Source: Oxalobacteraceae bacterium OM1
GTDB taxonomy: Bacteria; Pseudomonadota; Gammaproteobacteria; Burkholderiales; Burkholderiaceae_D
Reading direction: 5' to 3'
Length of the DNA: 51,540 nt
Assembly: GCA_004570315.1 (NCBI GenBank)
Contig: SPQI01000183.1
Coordinates: 1 to 51,540 of the forward strand
The position numbers and the translations under genes were made by a program. The stretch's first letter is position 1. The number at the start of each line of letters is the position of its first letter. Below are positions 17,826 through 26,090 of the stretch, piece by piece. The notes under the pieces are model-generated. The model was not told the DNA's origin, did not search any database, and saw only the letters and a program-made list of their open reading frames with translations.

Positions 17826-18179
17826 TCAATCGGGACTCAATATGGCATTGATGGCTCTGACCTGAGTTGGCTGAAGTTGTTTTAAGCCGGTCGCTAACTT
17901 CAGTAGCATTTCCAGCTGCATAGGCGTTGCCTCGACTGCAAAAGGACCGAGCATCTCGGTAGCAGCCACGCACTGTTTTAATTGGCGCAGTTCTTCATCA
18001 GTGAGGTCGAGGTTATTCCTTAAGCTCTCGTAAAACGCTTCGTTTTGCGGCGGAGCTTTTTTACCTTGCTCAAGTGCGGAAAGATATGACGCTCCCACCC
18101 TTAGCCGAGTGGCCAGGGACTTTTGCTGGGTTCCGCGCGATTCCCGGAGTGAGCGCAGTTTGATTGAGAAAGGGGTCAT
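17826..18179 (-). CDS. XRE-family transcriptional regulator
   Basis: A 117-residue protein from the ATG at 18179. The N-terminal helix-turn-helix reads LRSLRESRGTQQKSLATRL, then VGASYLSALEQGKKAPPQN, a classic XRE/Cro fold. The C-terminal 50 residues are helical and probably dimerise. It lies 286 bases upstream of tnsA on the same strand. XRE regulators accompany many Tn7-like elements and set their activity, so control of the tns operon is a fair inference. An open frame extends 5 codons upstream to a TTG. Confidence 0.83.
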   Translation of the reverse strand: MTPFSIKLRSLRESRGTQQKSLATRLRVGASYLSALEQGKKAPPQNEAFYESLRNNLDLTDEELRQLKQCVAATEMLGPFAVEATPMQLEMLLKLATGLKQLQPTQVRAINAILSPD

Positions 18180-18194
18180 GATGTAGCTTCGCAA

Positions 18195-18559
18195 TACCCG
18201 GCAATCTATGTGAGTTTCCGTGGCTCGTCAATAAACCTTTTAAAATCATAAACTTACATTAAACAATGTGTGGTGTATGGTTTGTGGCAGCGAGCGAGCG
18301 AGTATCTACAAGATACAAAGGGCAATTGCTTTGCTCGCAACAGTGATGCGATTCTTTTAATCTAGCAGCGGGCAAGGCATTTCTACTTACTTATAACTGA
18401 AGCTTTAGCAGCAAAACCTTCCTGTGAGTAGCAGATCACTACCATGCGTAGCGTCCGTGCAGCGCATCGAGCTGTGTGGTACCACATGCATCCTGGGACT
18501 GACTAACTCCAAATGCAAAATCGCCCGACCGCCAGGCGTCTCTTTGACGTACGTCACCC
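18195..18559. other. Divergent intergenic region with inverted repeats
   Basis: About 365 bases between the XRE gene and the OmpA-like gene. It is AT-rich near the XRE start. It holds GAGC/CGAG-type iterations at 18290-18302, a perfect GTATCT-ACA-AGATAC at 18302-18316, and the 12-base palindrome TGTGGTACCACA at 18475-18486. Sites for XRE autoregulation or the transposon right end may lie here. A short stretch at about 18451-18470 resembles the dispersed repeat at 20947. Confidence 0.5.
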
Positions 18560-20023
18560 GTGAGGTTTGAATTGACATCGTCTTCTTTACCCCCCGACCG
18601 CCTTTCCGCGCTGCAGTCCAAGCTAGAACTCTTGCGCAAGGCCGCCTCTGTCGGGTTTCTGATCATGGTCAGTGTTGGTGGCAGCGTGCTGCTGACCTAT
18701 TTTGCACGCCACAGCGTCGGGTCGGGCGGCCTTTCAGTCGCCGATGCGATCGCGCTAGCGCTATTGGCGATGGCGTTCGGCTGGGTCGTCGGCGTCGCGC
18801 TCGGCTACGGGACTCTTGCTGCTTACCCTCTGGTGCGTTTGATTACGCGATGTCTGGCTCCAGTGCTTTCTAGGTGGGAGAAGTTCCGAATCAAGCGCAG
18901 GCACCAGAAGCTTGCCGCGACGTGGGAAGTGACGGCGATAGGGCCGCCGGTTCAATTGGAGTGGGATGCGGGGAATGAATTGATGTTGGTAATTGGATCC
19001 GCGGCACTGGCGTTCTTAGGCGTCATCGCGTATTACGCAGCGTGGGAAGGGCGGCTGTTGATCCTTGCTATGGTGGTGGCCGGTGGATGGCTGTCCATTT
19101 TTGCGTTTGGCACGTTGAGACCGGTTTACTGTCGTTGGCCGCGCTCGCAAACGCACGGCTGGTTCGACGTTTGGTTTGAACAGCTGCCGCGGCGCCTTCA
19201 AATTATCATCGTAAACTGTGTCGTGGTGTCCGGAATCCTATTGCTTGTAGGTGGCACGCTTGAAGACAGCGCGATGGTTGCAGCTGGCTTTCGCAAGCAC
19301 GACGTCTCGATCTATGTCGGCAAGGACGCGTTTGCCAAGTTTAATGACACGGCGCAGCGCCTGGGACTGACTGTTAACGCTTGCGAACCTATCACTTCCG
19401 ATACCGACATCATCCATCATGTTGACATTCTATGGCACCAGATAGGTACCAACGGGCTGTTGCGCTATCCGAGCCAACCGCTGCTCCGTGCGCAGGATGC
19501 CAGTCTGCCGCGTGCGCAGTTTCGCATCGAAGTGAGAAACGACCAATTGCAAGTGGTTGACGAACAAGCGACGCCATCGCGTTGCAGTGAGCTGTCGACG
19601 CTTGCTCTATTTGACGGCAAATTTAATATCCGCCCGCAAAGCGAACTTGTATTAATGCAAGAACTTGCTTGGTTAGCGCACATTCCCGCGAACCACTATG
19701 TGGAAGTCGTGGTGCATGGCGCGCCAGCCACGGCATCGCCATCCGAAGTGTCCCGCAAGACCATCCTGCAGGCGGCGGCGCTGCGAACGTGGCTAGCCAA
19801 CCGCCTTCAGATCGATTCCAAACGCATCGTGGGGACCGGTCTTGGCGATCAATTTCCAAAGCAGGCGTGTACTGCGGTGCCTCCGCTTGTCAGGCAGCGC
19901 TGTATAAACAGCTCACGGCGCGTTGAAATCCGTGTCCGACCTGAGGCTGAACGGCCCGATCAAGGCGCGTCGGATATGGCGCCAAACGATGGAGTACCAA
20001 CAAATCCCGGCGCGTTGGGTTAG
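18560..20023 (+). CDS. Inner-membrane protein with C-terminal OmpA-like domain
   Basis: A 487-residue protein starting with a GTG. Membrane helices lie at about 32-50, 62-95, 142-185 and 212-235, after which the chain is outside the membrane. The last 120 residues look OmpA/MotB-like: FDGKFNIRPQSELVLMQELA, then VEVVVHGAPATASP, AALRTWLANRLQIDSKRIVG and NSSRRVEIRVRP, which match the peptidoglycan-binding fold. This gives a membrane-anchored, wall-binding protein. It is divergent from the XRE gene and lies on the island; its role is unknown. OmpA/MotB-like proteins also occur in defence systems such as Zorya, but no ZorA-like partner is seen. Confidence 0.7.
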   Translation: MRFELTSSSLPPDRLSALQSKLELLRKAASVGFLIMVSVGGSVLLTYFARHSVGSGGLSVADAIALALLAMAFGWVVGVALGYGTLAAYPLVRLITRCLAPVLSRWEKFRIKRRHQKLAATWEVTAIGPPVQLEWDAGNELMLVIGSAALAFLGVIAYYAAWEGRLLILAMVVAGGWLSIFAFGTLRPVYCRWPRSQTHGWFDVWFEQLPRRLQIIIVNCVVVSGILLLVGGTLEDSAMVAAGFRKHDVSIYVGKDAFAKFNDTAQRLGLTVNACEPITSDTDIIHHVDILWHQIGTNGLLRYPSQPLLRAQDASLPRAQFRIEVRNDQLQVVDEQATPSRCSELSTLALFDGKFNIRPQSELVLMQELAWLAHIPANHYVEVVVHGAPATASPSEVSRKTILQAAALRTWLANRLQIDSKRIVGTGLGDQFPKQACTAVPPLVRQRCINSSRRVEIRVRPEAERPDQGASDMAPNDGVPTNPGALG

Positions 20024-20079
20024 ATCCGCCAACAGATACCGCTCTGTTTGAGAAATTTTGGAATCTTCAACAAGACAAT

Positions 20080-20376
20080 GTGAAGTGTTCACATGTCTCG
20101 GGTTCGTTCTTCGGGTTCGTATGGGGGCAGCTCAACAGCGAGGTTATTCACCAGGACGGGGACACATTTGATGTTTGGTCGATATTGCCAGTGAATCTCA
20201 GTATGGAAATCATCTCAGCCGGTTTGGAAGGGGAACAGCTAAGAAAATACACACAGAGTGTTGACGTAAATATGCAAGAATTAACTTCCTGGAGGGCATG
20301 TGCGCCTGATGCGTCATTGCAGACCGGATCGGCGGGCGTACTCGCCATAGCCTTGCTATCAGACACATCACTGTGA
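20080..20376 (+). CDS. Hypothetical protein
   Basis: A possible 98-residue protein from a GTG. It is unusually serine/leucine mixed and has no recognised domain. It lies between the OmpA-like gene and the exonuclease gene on the same strand, ending 18 bases before the latter, so it may be the middle gene of an operon. Coding status is uncertain because neither the start nor a ribosome binding site is convincing. Confidence 0.35.
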   Translation: MKCSHVSGSFFGFVWGQLNSEVIHQDGDTFDVWSILPVNLSMEIISAGLEGEQLRKYTQSVDVNMQELTSWRACAPDASLQTGSAGVLAIALLSDTSL

Positions 20377-20394
20377 AGAAGAAAGGGGAGGTAG

Positions 20395-20886
20395 ATGGCC
20401 GGCAAAGACTTCCTGAATATCTTTGTTGACACGGAATTTACTGACTTGGTGGACCCGGTGCTGATATCACTCGGGATGGTTAGTGATCGCGGTGAAGAAC
20501 TGTACATTGAGGTTCCCTACCCGAAGGAAAAGTGCAGTGCCTTCGTGCGCGAGACGGTATTGCCACTGCTTGGCCGGGAACCTCATGCCGCCATCGCACT
20601 GGATGATGCGTATCTCCATATCCATAAATGGCTTGAGATCGTTAGGCGCGGCAACGAAGACATCTTCCTTTGCACGGACTATCACGTCGACTGGGAATTG
20701 TTCTGCAAACTGATGGACAATCGTCCGCCTGCGTGGGTCCATCACAAGCCAGTTGCGCAGGACATTAACGAGTTACTGCTGTACTCGTTTCACAAACGAA
20801 CCGGCTTGCCGGAACATCACGCGCTATACGATGCGCGGGCAAACCAGTACGCATACCGGCAGCAACCTAGTCTGCCAGCTCGCTAA
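20395..20886 (+). CDS. DEDDh-type 3'-5' exonuclease
   Basis: A 163-residue single-domain exonuclease. Exo I is FVDTEF (D12, E14) followed by LISLGMV; Exo II is the CTDYHVDWELF segment; Exo III is HHALYDARANQYAY, with the general-base His and last Asp. This is the RNase T/oligoribonuclease-like fold, near the Rv2179c-type ribonucleases. It would trim 3' ends of RNA or DNA. It lies on the island downstream of the OmpA-like gene and could be part of a nucleic-acid-targeting module; that link is inference. Confidence 0.82.
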   Translation: MAGKDFLNIFVDTEFTDLVDPVLISLGMVSDRGEELYIEVPYPKEKCSAFVRETVLPLLGREPHAAIALDDAYLHIHKWLEIVRRGNEDIFLCTDYHVDWELFCKLMDNRPPAWVHHKPVAQDINELLLYSFHKRTGLPEHHALYDARANQYAYRQQPSLPAR

Positions 20887-20946
20887 AACGTACCCCCCGG
20901 AGAAGCAGTTCCGGATACAGGTAATGACGCCTCGCACACCGGAACG

Positions 20947-21010
20947 GTCAACGTCCGCTGTGCAGCGCATTGCAGATGCACAGGGGAGGGCAGAAACCGG
21001 CCAGAAGCAG
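20947..21010 (+). repeat. Dispersed intergenic repeat, copy A
   Basis: About 64 bases similar to 31270-31333. The 22 bases at 20952-20973 (from CGTCCGCTGTGCAG to the end of GCATTGC) are identical in the two copies, and the tail AAACCGGCCA also matches. It is not coding. The family is unknown; it may be a host-wide intergenic repeat. Confidence 0.7.
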
Positions 21011-21076
21011 CCGTTCACGAAGCTGTGTCTGCAGTGTCTTCCGTCACGCGTCCACGAGCAACACCAAGCAAACCGG

Positions 21077-21970
21077 CTAGCCTCGATATCTCACCGCGTC
21101 GACAAATGCGGAAAAGGCTGGGGAAGCCTGCCGCCTGTGCGGGTAGTACAAGTGAAAGCCCTGGAAGTACGGGCACCATTCGGCCAGGACTTCCTTGAGG
21201 CGGCCATCGGCGAGATAGGGCGCAGCGAACGCTTCGGGCACATAGGCTAACCCGATTCCATCCAGCGCACTGTTGAGCATGTGGACGACGCTGTTGTAGA
21301 CGAGTTGCCCTTCGCCCTTGACGGTAAAGGCTTTCCCGTCCTTCTCGAATTCCCACGCATAGATCGCGCCCGACGGCCTGTGCCGGATATTGATGCATGC
21401 GTGATTGGTCAGGTCGTAGGGGGTGGCGGGCGGAGGATGACGTTCGAAATACGCCGGGGAGCCGACTACCGCGAGGCGCCAATCAGGACTGATGCGAACG
21501 GCAATCATGTCTTTGCTGATCGCTTCGCCCAGGCGTATGCCGGCGTCGAATCGCTCTTCGACGATGTTGGTGAATCCGTAGTCGACGAAGAGCTCCAGGG
21601 TGATGTCCGGATAGCGTTTCAGGAACGACGCGAGCACCGGCCGTAAATACAACTCGATGGCATCGTCGGAGCAAGTAATCCGAATCGTTCCGGCAGGTTT
21701 CTCGCGCAGTTCTCCAAGCGCTTCCAACTCAGCGGCGATCTGGTCGAACAGCGGAGCAATGGAGCGCATCAGTCTGTCGCCGGCCTCCGTCGGCGCGACA
21801 TTCCTGGTCGTGCGTGCCAGTAGTCGCACGCCCAGCCTTTCCTCGAGTGCCCTGACCGTATGGCTCAGCGCGGACGGCGTGATGCCTAGTCTGGCTGCAG
21901 CCTTGGTAAAGCTTTGCTCCTGCGCTACAGCGAGGAAAGCTTGCAAGTCGTCTACTTTTGTCGGTGGCAT
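21077..21970 (-). CDS. LysR-family transcriptional regulator
   Basis: A 297-residue LysR protein. The N-terminal winged helix reads KVDDLQAFLAVAQEQSF, TKAAARLGITPSALSHTVRA and LEERLGVRLLARTTRNV, followed by the periplasmic-binding-protein-like effector domain (RITCSDDAIELYLRPVL, FDAGIRLGEAISKD). It belongs to the common 'LTTR with MFS/oxidoreductase' group. It is transcribed divergently from the NepI-like exporter operon, 108 bases apart, and probably controls it; the inducer is unknown. Confidence 0.93.
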   Translation of the reverse strand: MPPTKVDDLQAFLAVAQEQSFTKAAARLGITPSALSHTVRALEERLGVRLLARTTRNVAPTEAGDRLMRSIAPLFDQIAAELEALGELREKPAGTIRITCSDDAIELYLRPVLASFLKRYPDITLELFVDYGFTNIVEERFDAGIRLGEAISKDMIAVRISPDWRLAVVGSPAYFERHPPPATPYDLTNHACINIRHRPSGAIYAWEFEKDGKAFTVKGEGQLVYNSVVHMLNSALDGIGLAYVPEAFAAPYLADGRLKEVLAEWCPYFQGFHLYYPHRRQASPAFSAFVDAVRYRG

Positions 21971-22078
21971 TGCTGAATTTTTCTCACAACCTCATCAAGA
22001 TTGTACGGGTTTATCCCGGCTATGCGCGCAGGCGAGAATTTGGGCCATGACAAAAGCATCTGGCAAAGGCACAAATTC

Positions 22079-23302
22079 ATGACCGACCACGTTCTCGACG
22101 CCCGGAGAGATAGGGCCCCTGCGCATACTGGCACCGAAGATCGCCAGGCTTTCTGGAGCGGCGTCTTCTCGATGACGCTGTGCGTCTTCGCGCTTATTGC
22201 TTCGGAATTCATGCCGGTGAGCCTGCTCACTCCGCTGGCCGCCGACCTCCACGTCAGCGAGGGCCTGGCAGGCTACGGCATCGCCATCTCCGGCGCCTTC
22301 GCGGTGCTGACCAGTCTTTCCATCTCGACGCTCGCGGGTTCAATGAACCGCAAGACATTGCTGCTGTTGTTAACGGGAGTGATGTGCGTGTCGGGGCTGA
22401 TCATCGGCCTGTCCTCCAATTATGTGGTGTACATGATCGGCCGCGCCCTGATTGGTGTGGTGATTGGCGGGTTCTGGTCGATGTCGGCCGCGACAGCCAT
22501 GCGCTTGGTGCCTCCCCAAAGCGTGTCGAAGGCGCTGGCGATCTTCAACGGCGGCAACGCACTGGCGACCGTGGTAGCCGCCCCGCTCGGAAGCTATCTC
22601 GGCGGAATCATCGGTTGGCGTGGAGCCTTTCTTTGCCTGGCGCCGCTCGCGCTGATCGCCATGGCTTGGCAATGGCTCAGCCTGCCGTCCATGAAGGCCG
22701 CGCCGCGCCCGGAAGCTCCGGCCCACGTGTTCAGCCTGCTGAAACGTCCGGTGGTCGCGCTGGGCATGCTGGCGGTCGGCATTTTCTTCATGGGCCAGTT
22801 CATGCTGTTCACCTATGTGCGGCCCTTCCTGGAGACCGTCACTGGCGTGGACGTGCGCATGCTCTCGATGATTCTGTTGGTGCTCGGCGTCGCCGGCTTT
22901 GCCGGCACGGTGTTGATCGGGGGATTCCTGAAAGCGGGCTTGTACCGGACCCTGATCGTCATCCCGCTCATCATGGCCGCCATCGCAGTGGCCCTGATCG
23001 CCTTCGGCACGTCGACCTCTGCAGTCGCTGTACTACTGGGTGTCTGGGGGCTGGTGGCGACGGCCGCCCCGGTCGGATGGTGGGCCTGGCTGGCTAAATC
23101 GCTGCCCAAGGACGCGGAGGCCGGCGGCGGTCTGATGGTGGCCGCAGTCCAGCTCTCCATCGCGCTGGGTTCGACGATCGGCGGCGTGCTCTTCGACGAA
23201 AGCGGTTATCGCGCCACGTTCGCAGCCAGCGCTGCCTTGCTGCTGATGGCCGCGGCCCTGGCTTTCCTGACCGCGCGAACCGAGCAGACAAAGACCGCCT
23301 AA
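22079..23302 (+). CDS. nepI: MFS exporter, NepI-like
   Basis: A 407-residue, 12-helix major facilitator of the DHA1 type. It tracks E. coli NepI closely by eye: EFMPVSLLTPLAADLHVSEG, GGFWSMSAATAMRLVPPQSV, GQFMLFTYVRPFLE and PVGWWAWLAKSLP. NepI exports purine ribonucleosides. The ATG at 22079 is used; the frame is open for 26 more codons upstream. It heads a LysR-controlled operon with the reductase and hydrolase genes, so the real substrate here may be a toxic organic compound. Confidence 0.85.
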   Translation: MTDHVLDARRDRAPAHTGTEDRQAFWSGVFSMTLCVFALIASEFMPVSLLTPLAADLHVSEGLAGYGIAISGAFAVLTSLSISTLAGSMNRKTLLLLLTGVMCVSGLIIGLSSNYVVYMIGRALIGVVIGGFWSMSAATAMRLVPPQSVSKALAIFNGGNALATVVAAPLGSYLGGIIGWRGAFLCLAPLALIAMAWQWLSLPSMKAAPRPEAPAHVFSLLKRPVVALGMLAVGIFFMGQFMLFTYVRPFLETVTGVDVRMLSMILLVLGVAGFAGTVLIGGFLKAGLYRTLIVIPLIMAAIAVALIAFGTSTSAVAVLLGVWGLVATAAPVGWWAWLAKSLPKDAEAGGGLMVAAVQLSIALGSTIGGVLFDESGYRATFAASAALLLMAAALAFLTARTEQTKTA

Positions 23303-23331
23303 TTTTTTATCAGCCGACAGCGAGTATCTCA

Positions 23332-24381
23332 ATGACAGTCAAAGCCTACGGTGCCAACGCGGCAACCGAACCCCTGCAAGCCATGGACATCACCCGTCGT
23401 GCGCCCGGCGCCCACGACGTGCAGATCGACATCGCCTTCTGCGGCGTATGCCATTCCGACATCCATCAAGTCCGCGCCGAATGGGCCGGTACGCTCTACC
23501 CGTGCGTGCCCGGACACGAGATTGTCGGACGCGTGTCGGCGCTGGGCGCGCACGTGTCGGGCTTCAAGATCGGCGACTTGGTCGGTGTCGGTTGCATCGT
23601 CGACAGCTGCAAGCACTGCGACGACTGCGACGCCGGCCTGGAGAACTACTGCGACCATATGGTCGGCACCTACAACGGCCCCACGACGGATGCCCCCGGC
23701 CACACGCTGGGCGGTTATTCGCAACAGATCGTCGTCCACGAACGCTATGTGCTGCGCATTCGGCATCCGGAGGCGCAATTGGCCGCCGTCGCGCCGCTCC
23801 TGTGTGCCGGCATCACCACTTGGTCGCCGCTGCGCCACTGGAAGGCGGGGCCGGACCGAAAGGTAGGTGTGGTCGGTATCGGCGGACTGGGGCATATGGG
23901 CATCAAGCTTGCGCGCGCACTCGGTGCGCATGTGGTGGCGTTCACTACTTCTGAATCCAAGCGCGCGGCGGCCCTGGCGCTGGGTGCGCACGAGGTCGTC
24001 GTCTCCCGTCACGCCGAGGAAATGGCGACCCATGCCAAAAGCCTCGACCTGATCCTGAATACCGTCGCGGCCCCACATGACCTCGATGCCTTCCTTGCCT
24101 TGCTCAAGCGCGATGGCACGATGACCCTGGTGGGCGCCCCCGCGTCGCCGCATCCTTCGCCGCAGGTGTTCAACCTCATCATGAAGCGCCGCAGCCTGGC
24201 CGGCTCGATGATCGGCGGCATTCCCGAAACACAGGAAATGCTGGATTTCTGCGCCGAGCACGGCATCGTGGCTGACATCGAGCTGATCCGGGCCGACGAA
24301 ATTAACTATGCCTACCAGCGGATGTTGATGGGCAACGTCAAATACCGCTTCGTGATCGACACCGCAACCCTTGCTGCCTAA
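23332..24381 (+). CDS. Zinc-dependent alcohol dehydrogenase/aldehyde reductase, YahK-like
   Basis: A 349-residue medium-chain dehydrogenase. Catalytic-zinc ligands are the Cys in FCGVCHSDIHQ and the His in CVPGHEIVG; the structural-zinc cysteines are in CKHCDDCDAGLENYC. The Rossmann motif is VGIGGLGHMGIKLA. The pattern matches the NADPH-dependent cinnamyl-alcohol/YahK group, which reduces a broad range of aldehydes. It is 29 bases after the exporter gene and probably acts in the same detoxification operon. Confidence 0.93.
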   Translation: MTVKAYGANAATEPLQAMDITRRAPGAHDVQIDIAFCGVCHSDIHQVRAEWAGTLYPCVPGHEIVGRVSALGAHVSGFKIGDLVGVGCIVDSCKHCDDCDAGLENYCDHMVGTYNGPTTDAPGHTLGGYSQQIVVHERYVLRIRHPEAQLAAVAPLLCAGITTWSPLRHWKAGPDRKVGVVGIGGLGHMGIKLARALGAHVVAFTTSESKRAAALALGAHEVVVSRHAEEMATHAKSLDLILNTVAAPHDLDAFLALLKRDGTMTLVGAPASPHPSPQVFNLIMKRRSLAGSMIGGIPETQEMLDFCAEHGIVADIELIRADEINYAYQRMLMGNVKYRFVIDTATLAA

Positions 24382-24407
24382 AGGCAGATTTCCAGGAGAA
24401 ATTCACG

Positions 24408-25514
24408 ATGAATGAGCAGAGCGAAACCGGCAACGCTATTGCACGTCGAGAGGCGCCGGACGCCGGACGCCGCAACTTGCTGAAAATGACGGGAGCCGGC
24501 ATCGCTGCCCTTACCGTTGGGGCGATCGCCACGGAGGAAGCGTCCGCGCAGGCACGCGTACAACTTGCCGACAAATGGGATAAAACTTTCCCCAAGAGCG
24601 AGAAGGTGGACCATAAAAAAGTCAGCTTCAAGAACCGCTACGGCATAACTCTGGTTGCCGACTTGTACCAGCCGAAAAGTGTAGGCAGCAAGCTGGCAGC
24701 GCTCGTCATCAGCGGTCCGTTCGGCGCTGTAAAGGAGCAGTCATCCGGTCTTTATGCGCAGACGATGGCGGAGCGCGGATTCGTCACGCTGGCGTTCGAC
24801 CCATCCTATACCGGAGAAAGCGGTGGCGAACCGCGCAATGTCGCGTCTCCGGACATCAACACCGAGGACTTCAGCGCGGCGGTGGATTACGTCGGTTTGC
24901 TGCCATTCGTTGATCGTGAGCGCATTGGCATTATCGGCATTTGCGGCTGGGGCGGCATGGCACTGAACGCCGTCGCTGTGGACAAGCGCGTGAAGGCCGT
25001 CGCGGTAAGCACCATGTACGACATGACGCGCCTCATGTCCAAGGGTTACAACGACAGCGTGACCCCGGAACAGCGCTCGCAGACGCTGGAGCAATTGGGC
25101 CGCCAGCGTTGGCAGGATGCGAGAAAAGGAACCCCCGCCTACGGACCGGTCATGAACGAGCTGAAAGGCGGCGAAGCGCAATTCCTGGTGGACTACCACG
25201 ACTATTACAGGACGCCGCGCGGTTTCCATTCGCGGGCGGTCAACTCGAACGGCTCGTGGACGCTTACCACGCCGCTGTCGTTCATGAACATGCCGATCCT
25301 GACCTACATCGCGGAAATTTCGCCGCGTCCGATCCTGTTCATCCACGGTGAAAAAGCGCACTCGCGCTATTTCAGCGAAACCGCCTTCGCCGCCGCGGCG
25401 GAGCCAAAGGAACTCATGATTATCCCGCGGGCCAACCACACAGATCTGTACGACCGCGTTGACGTGATTCCATTCGAAAAGCTGACTGCTTTCTTCAGCG
25501 CTCACTTGGCGTAG
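24408..25514 (+). CDS. Tat-exported alpha/beta hydrolase with Cys nucleophile elbow
   Basis: A 368-residue protein. The N-terminus has a twin-arginine signal (RRNLLKM, hydrophobic run, AQA), so the enzyme is folded before export. The hydrolase domain has the nucleophile elbow GICGWGG, with Cys where most family members have Ser, as in dienelactone hydrolases. A late acid/His region includes RANHTDLYDR. It is the third gene of the LysR-linked operon, 26 bases after the reductase gene. The substrate is unknown. The fold is that of the YcjY/DLH-like group. Confidence 0.88.
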   Translation: MNEQSETGNAIARREAPDAGRRNLLKMTGAGIAALTVGAIATEEASAQARVQLADKWDKTFPKSEKVDHKKVSFKNRYGITLVADLYQPKSVGSKLAALVISGPFGAVKEQSSGLYAQTMAERGFVTLAFDPSYTGESGGEPRNVASPDINTEDFSAAVDYVGLLPFVDRERIGIIGICGWGGMALNAVAVDKRVKAVAVSTMYDMTRLMSKGYNDSVTPEQRSQTLEQLGRQRWQDARKGTPAYGPVMNELKGGEAQFLVDYHDYYRTPRGFHSRAVNSNGSWTLTTPLSFMNMPILTYIAEISPRPILFIHGEKAHSRYFSETAFAAAAEPKELMIIPRANHTDLYDRVDVIPFEKLTAFFSAHLA

Positions 25515-26090
25515 ACCGGCTGGGATAACGGCGGACAAACGCGATCAAGCCTCAAGGCGAAGAGTACAGGGAGCAGGCTATCGCACTGCCGGCCTGCCCC
25601 AGGCTCCCAGCGAAGCGCTCGTTCAAACTGACCACGTCCGTCGCTCTACTGGGTACTAATCGGTCGAGAAAGCGGGACTAACCGTCGCGAAAATTAATGT
25701 GCACACCGATGTGCAGCAATTTGGAGTATGGAAAATGAGATTGCCATTCAACTCGCTACTGGCCTATGAGCGTGCCGCGTTACTGGAGGCGCTCCGCAGG
25801 GACATGCGATCCGAGCTAGAAAAGGCAAATACCGACAGAAGGTGGGCAGCATGGCACACGAAAAACGCGCGGACAACAAAGCGGCTACTTGAAGCTCTAA
25901 ATCCGAAGCGAAATCAACCGCAGCGCGATGCCCCAATAAGAAGCTACGCGACCGAGAGGCCAGCTCGCCGTGAACGGACAAAGGAGACTGCAGCTCCCTG
26001 CTATTTAAACCTGAGCCTGCTTGCCGATACCTGTTTATTGCCAGCCAGTCGTTATATTGACACTGCAAGCGCCGGTTGCGCAGCTTCGTC
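25515..26090. other. Intergenic stretch, possible decayed small gene
   Basis: About 575 bases. A reading frame from an ATG at 25735 gives a charged, helical N-terminal 60 residues (FNSLLAYERAALLEALRRDM...), then becomes unlike protein and runs past 26090 into the start of the next MFS gene. It may be a truncated gene. Nothing else recognisable. Confidence 0.4.

Noticed and set aside
18302-18360. A TGTTG-type sequence on the minus strand as right transposon end
   Set aside because: Matches the left candidate at 5851 only over 5-7 bases, and flanking 5-base sequences differ (CAGGC against GTGAT).
17540-18560. CRISPR-like repeats beside the tns genes, as in CRISPR-associated transposons
   Set aside because: No repeat-spacer pattern and no cas gene found; only short inverted repeats.
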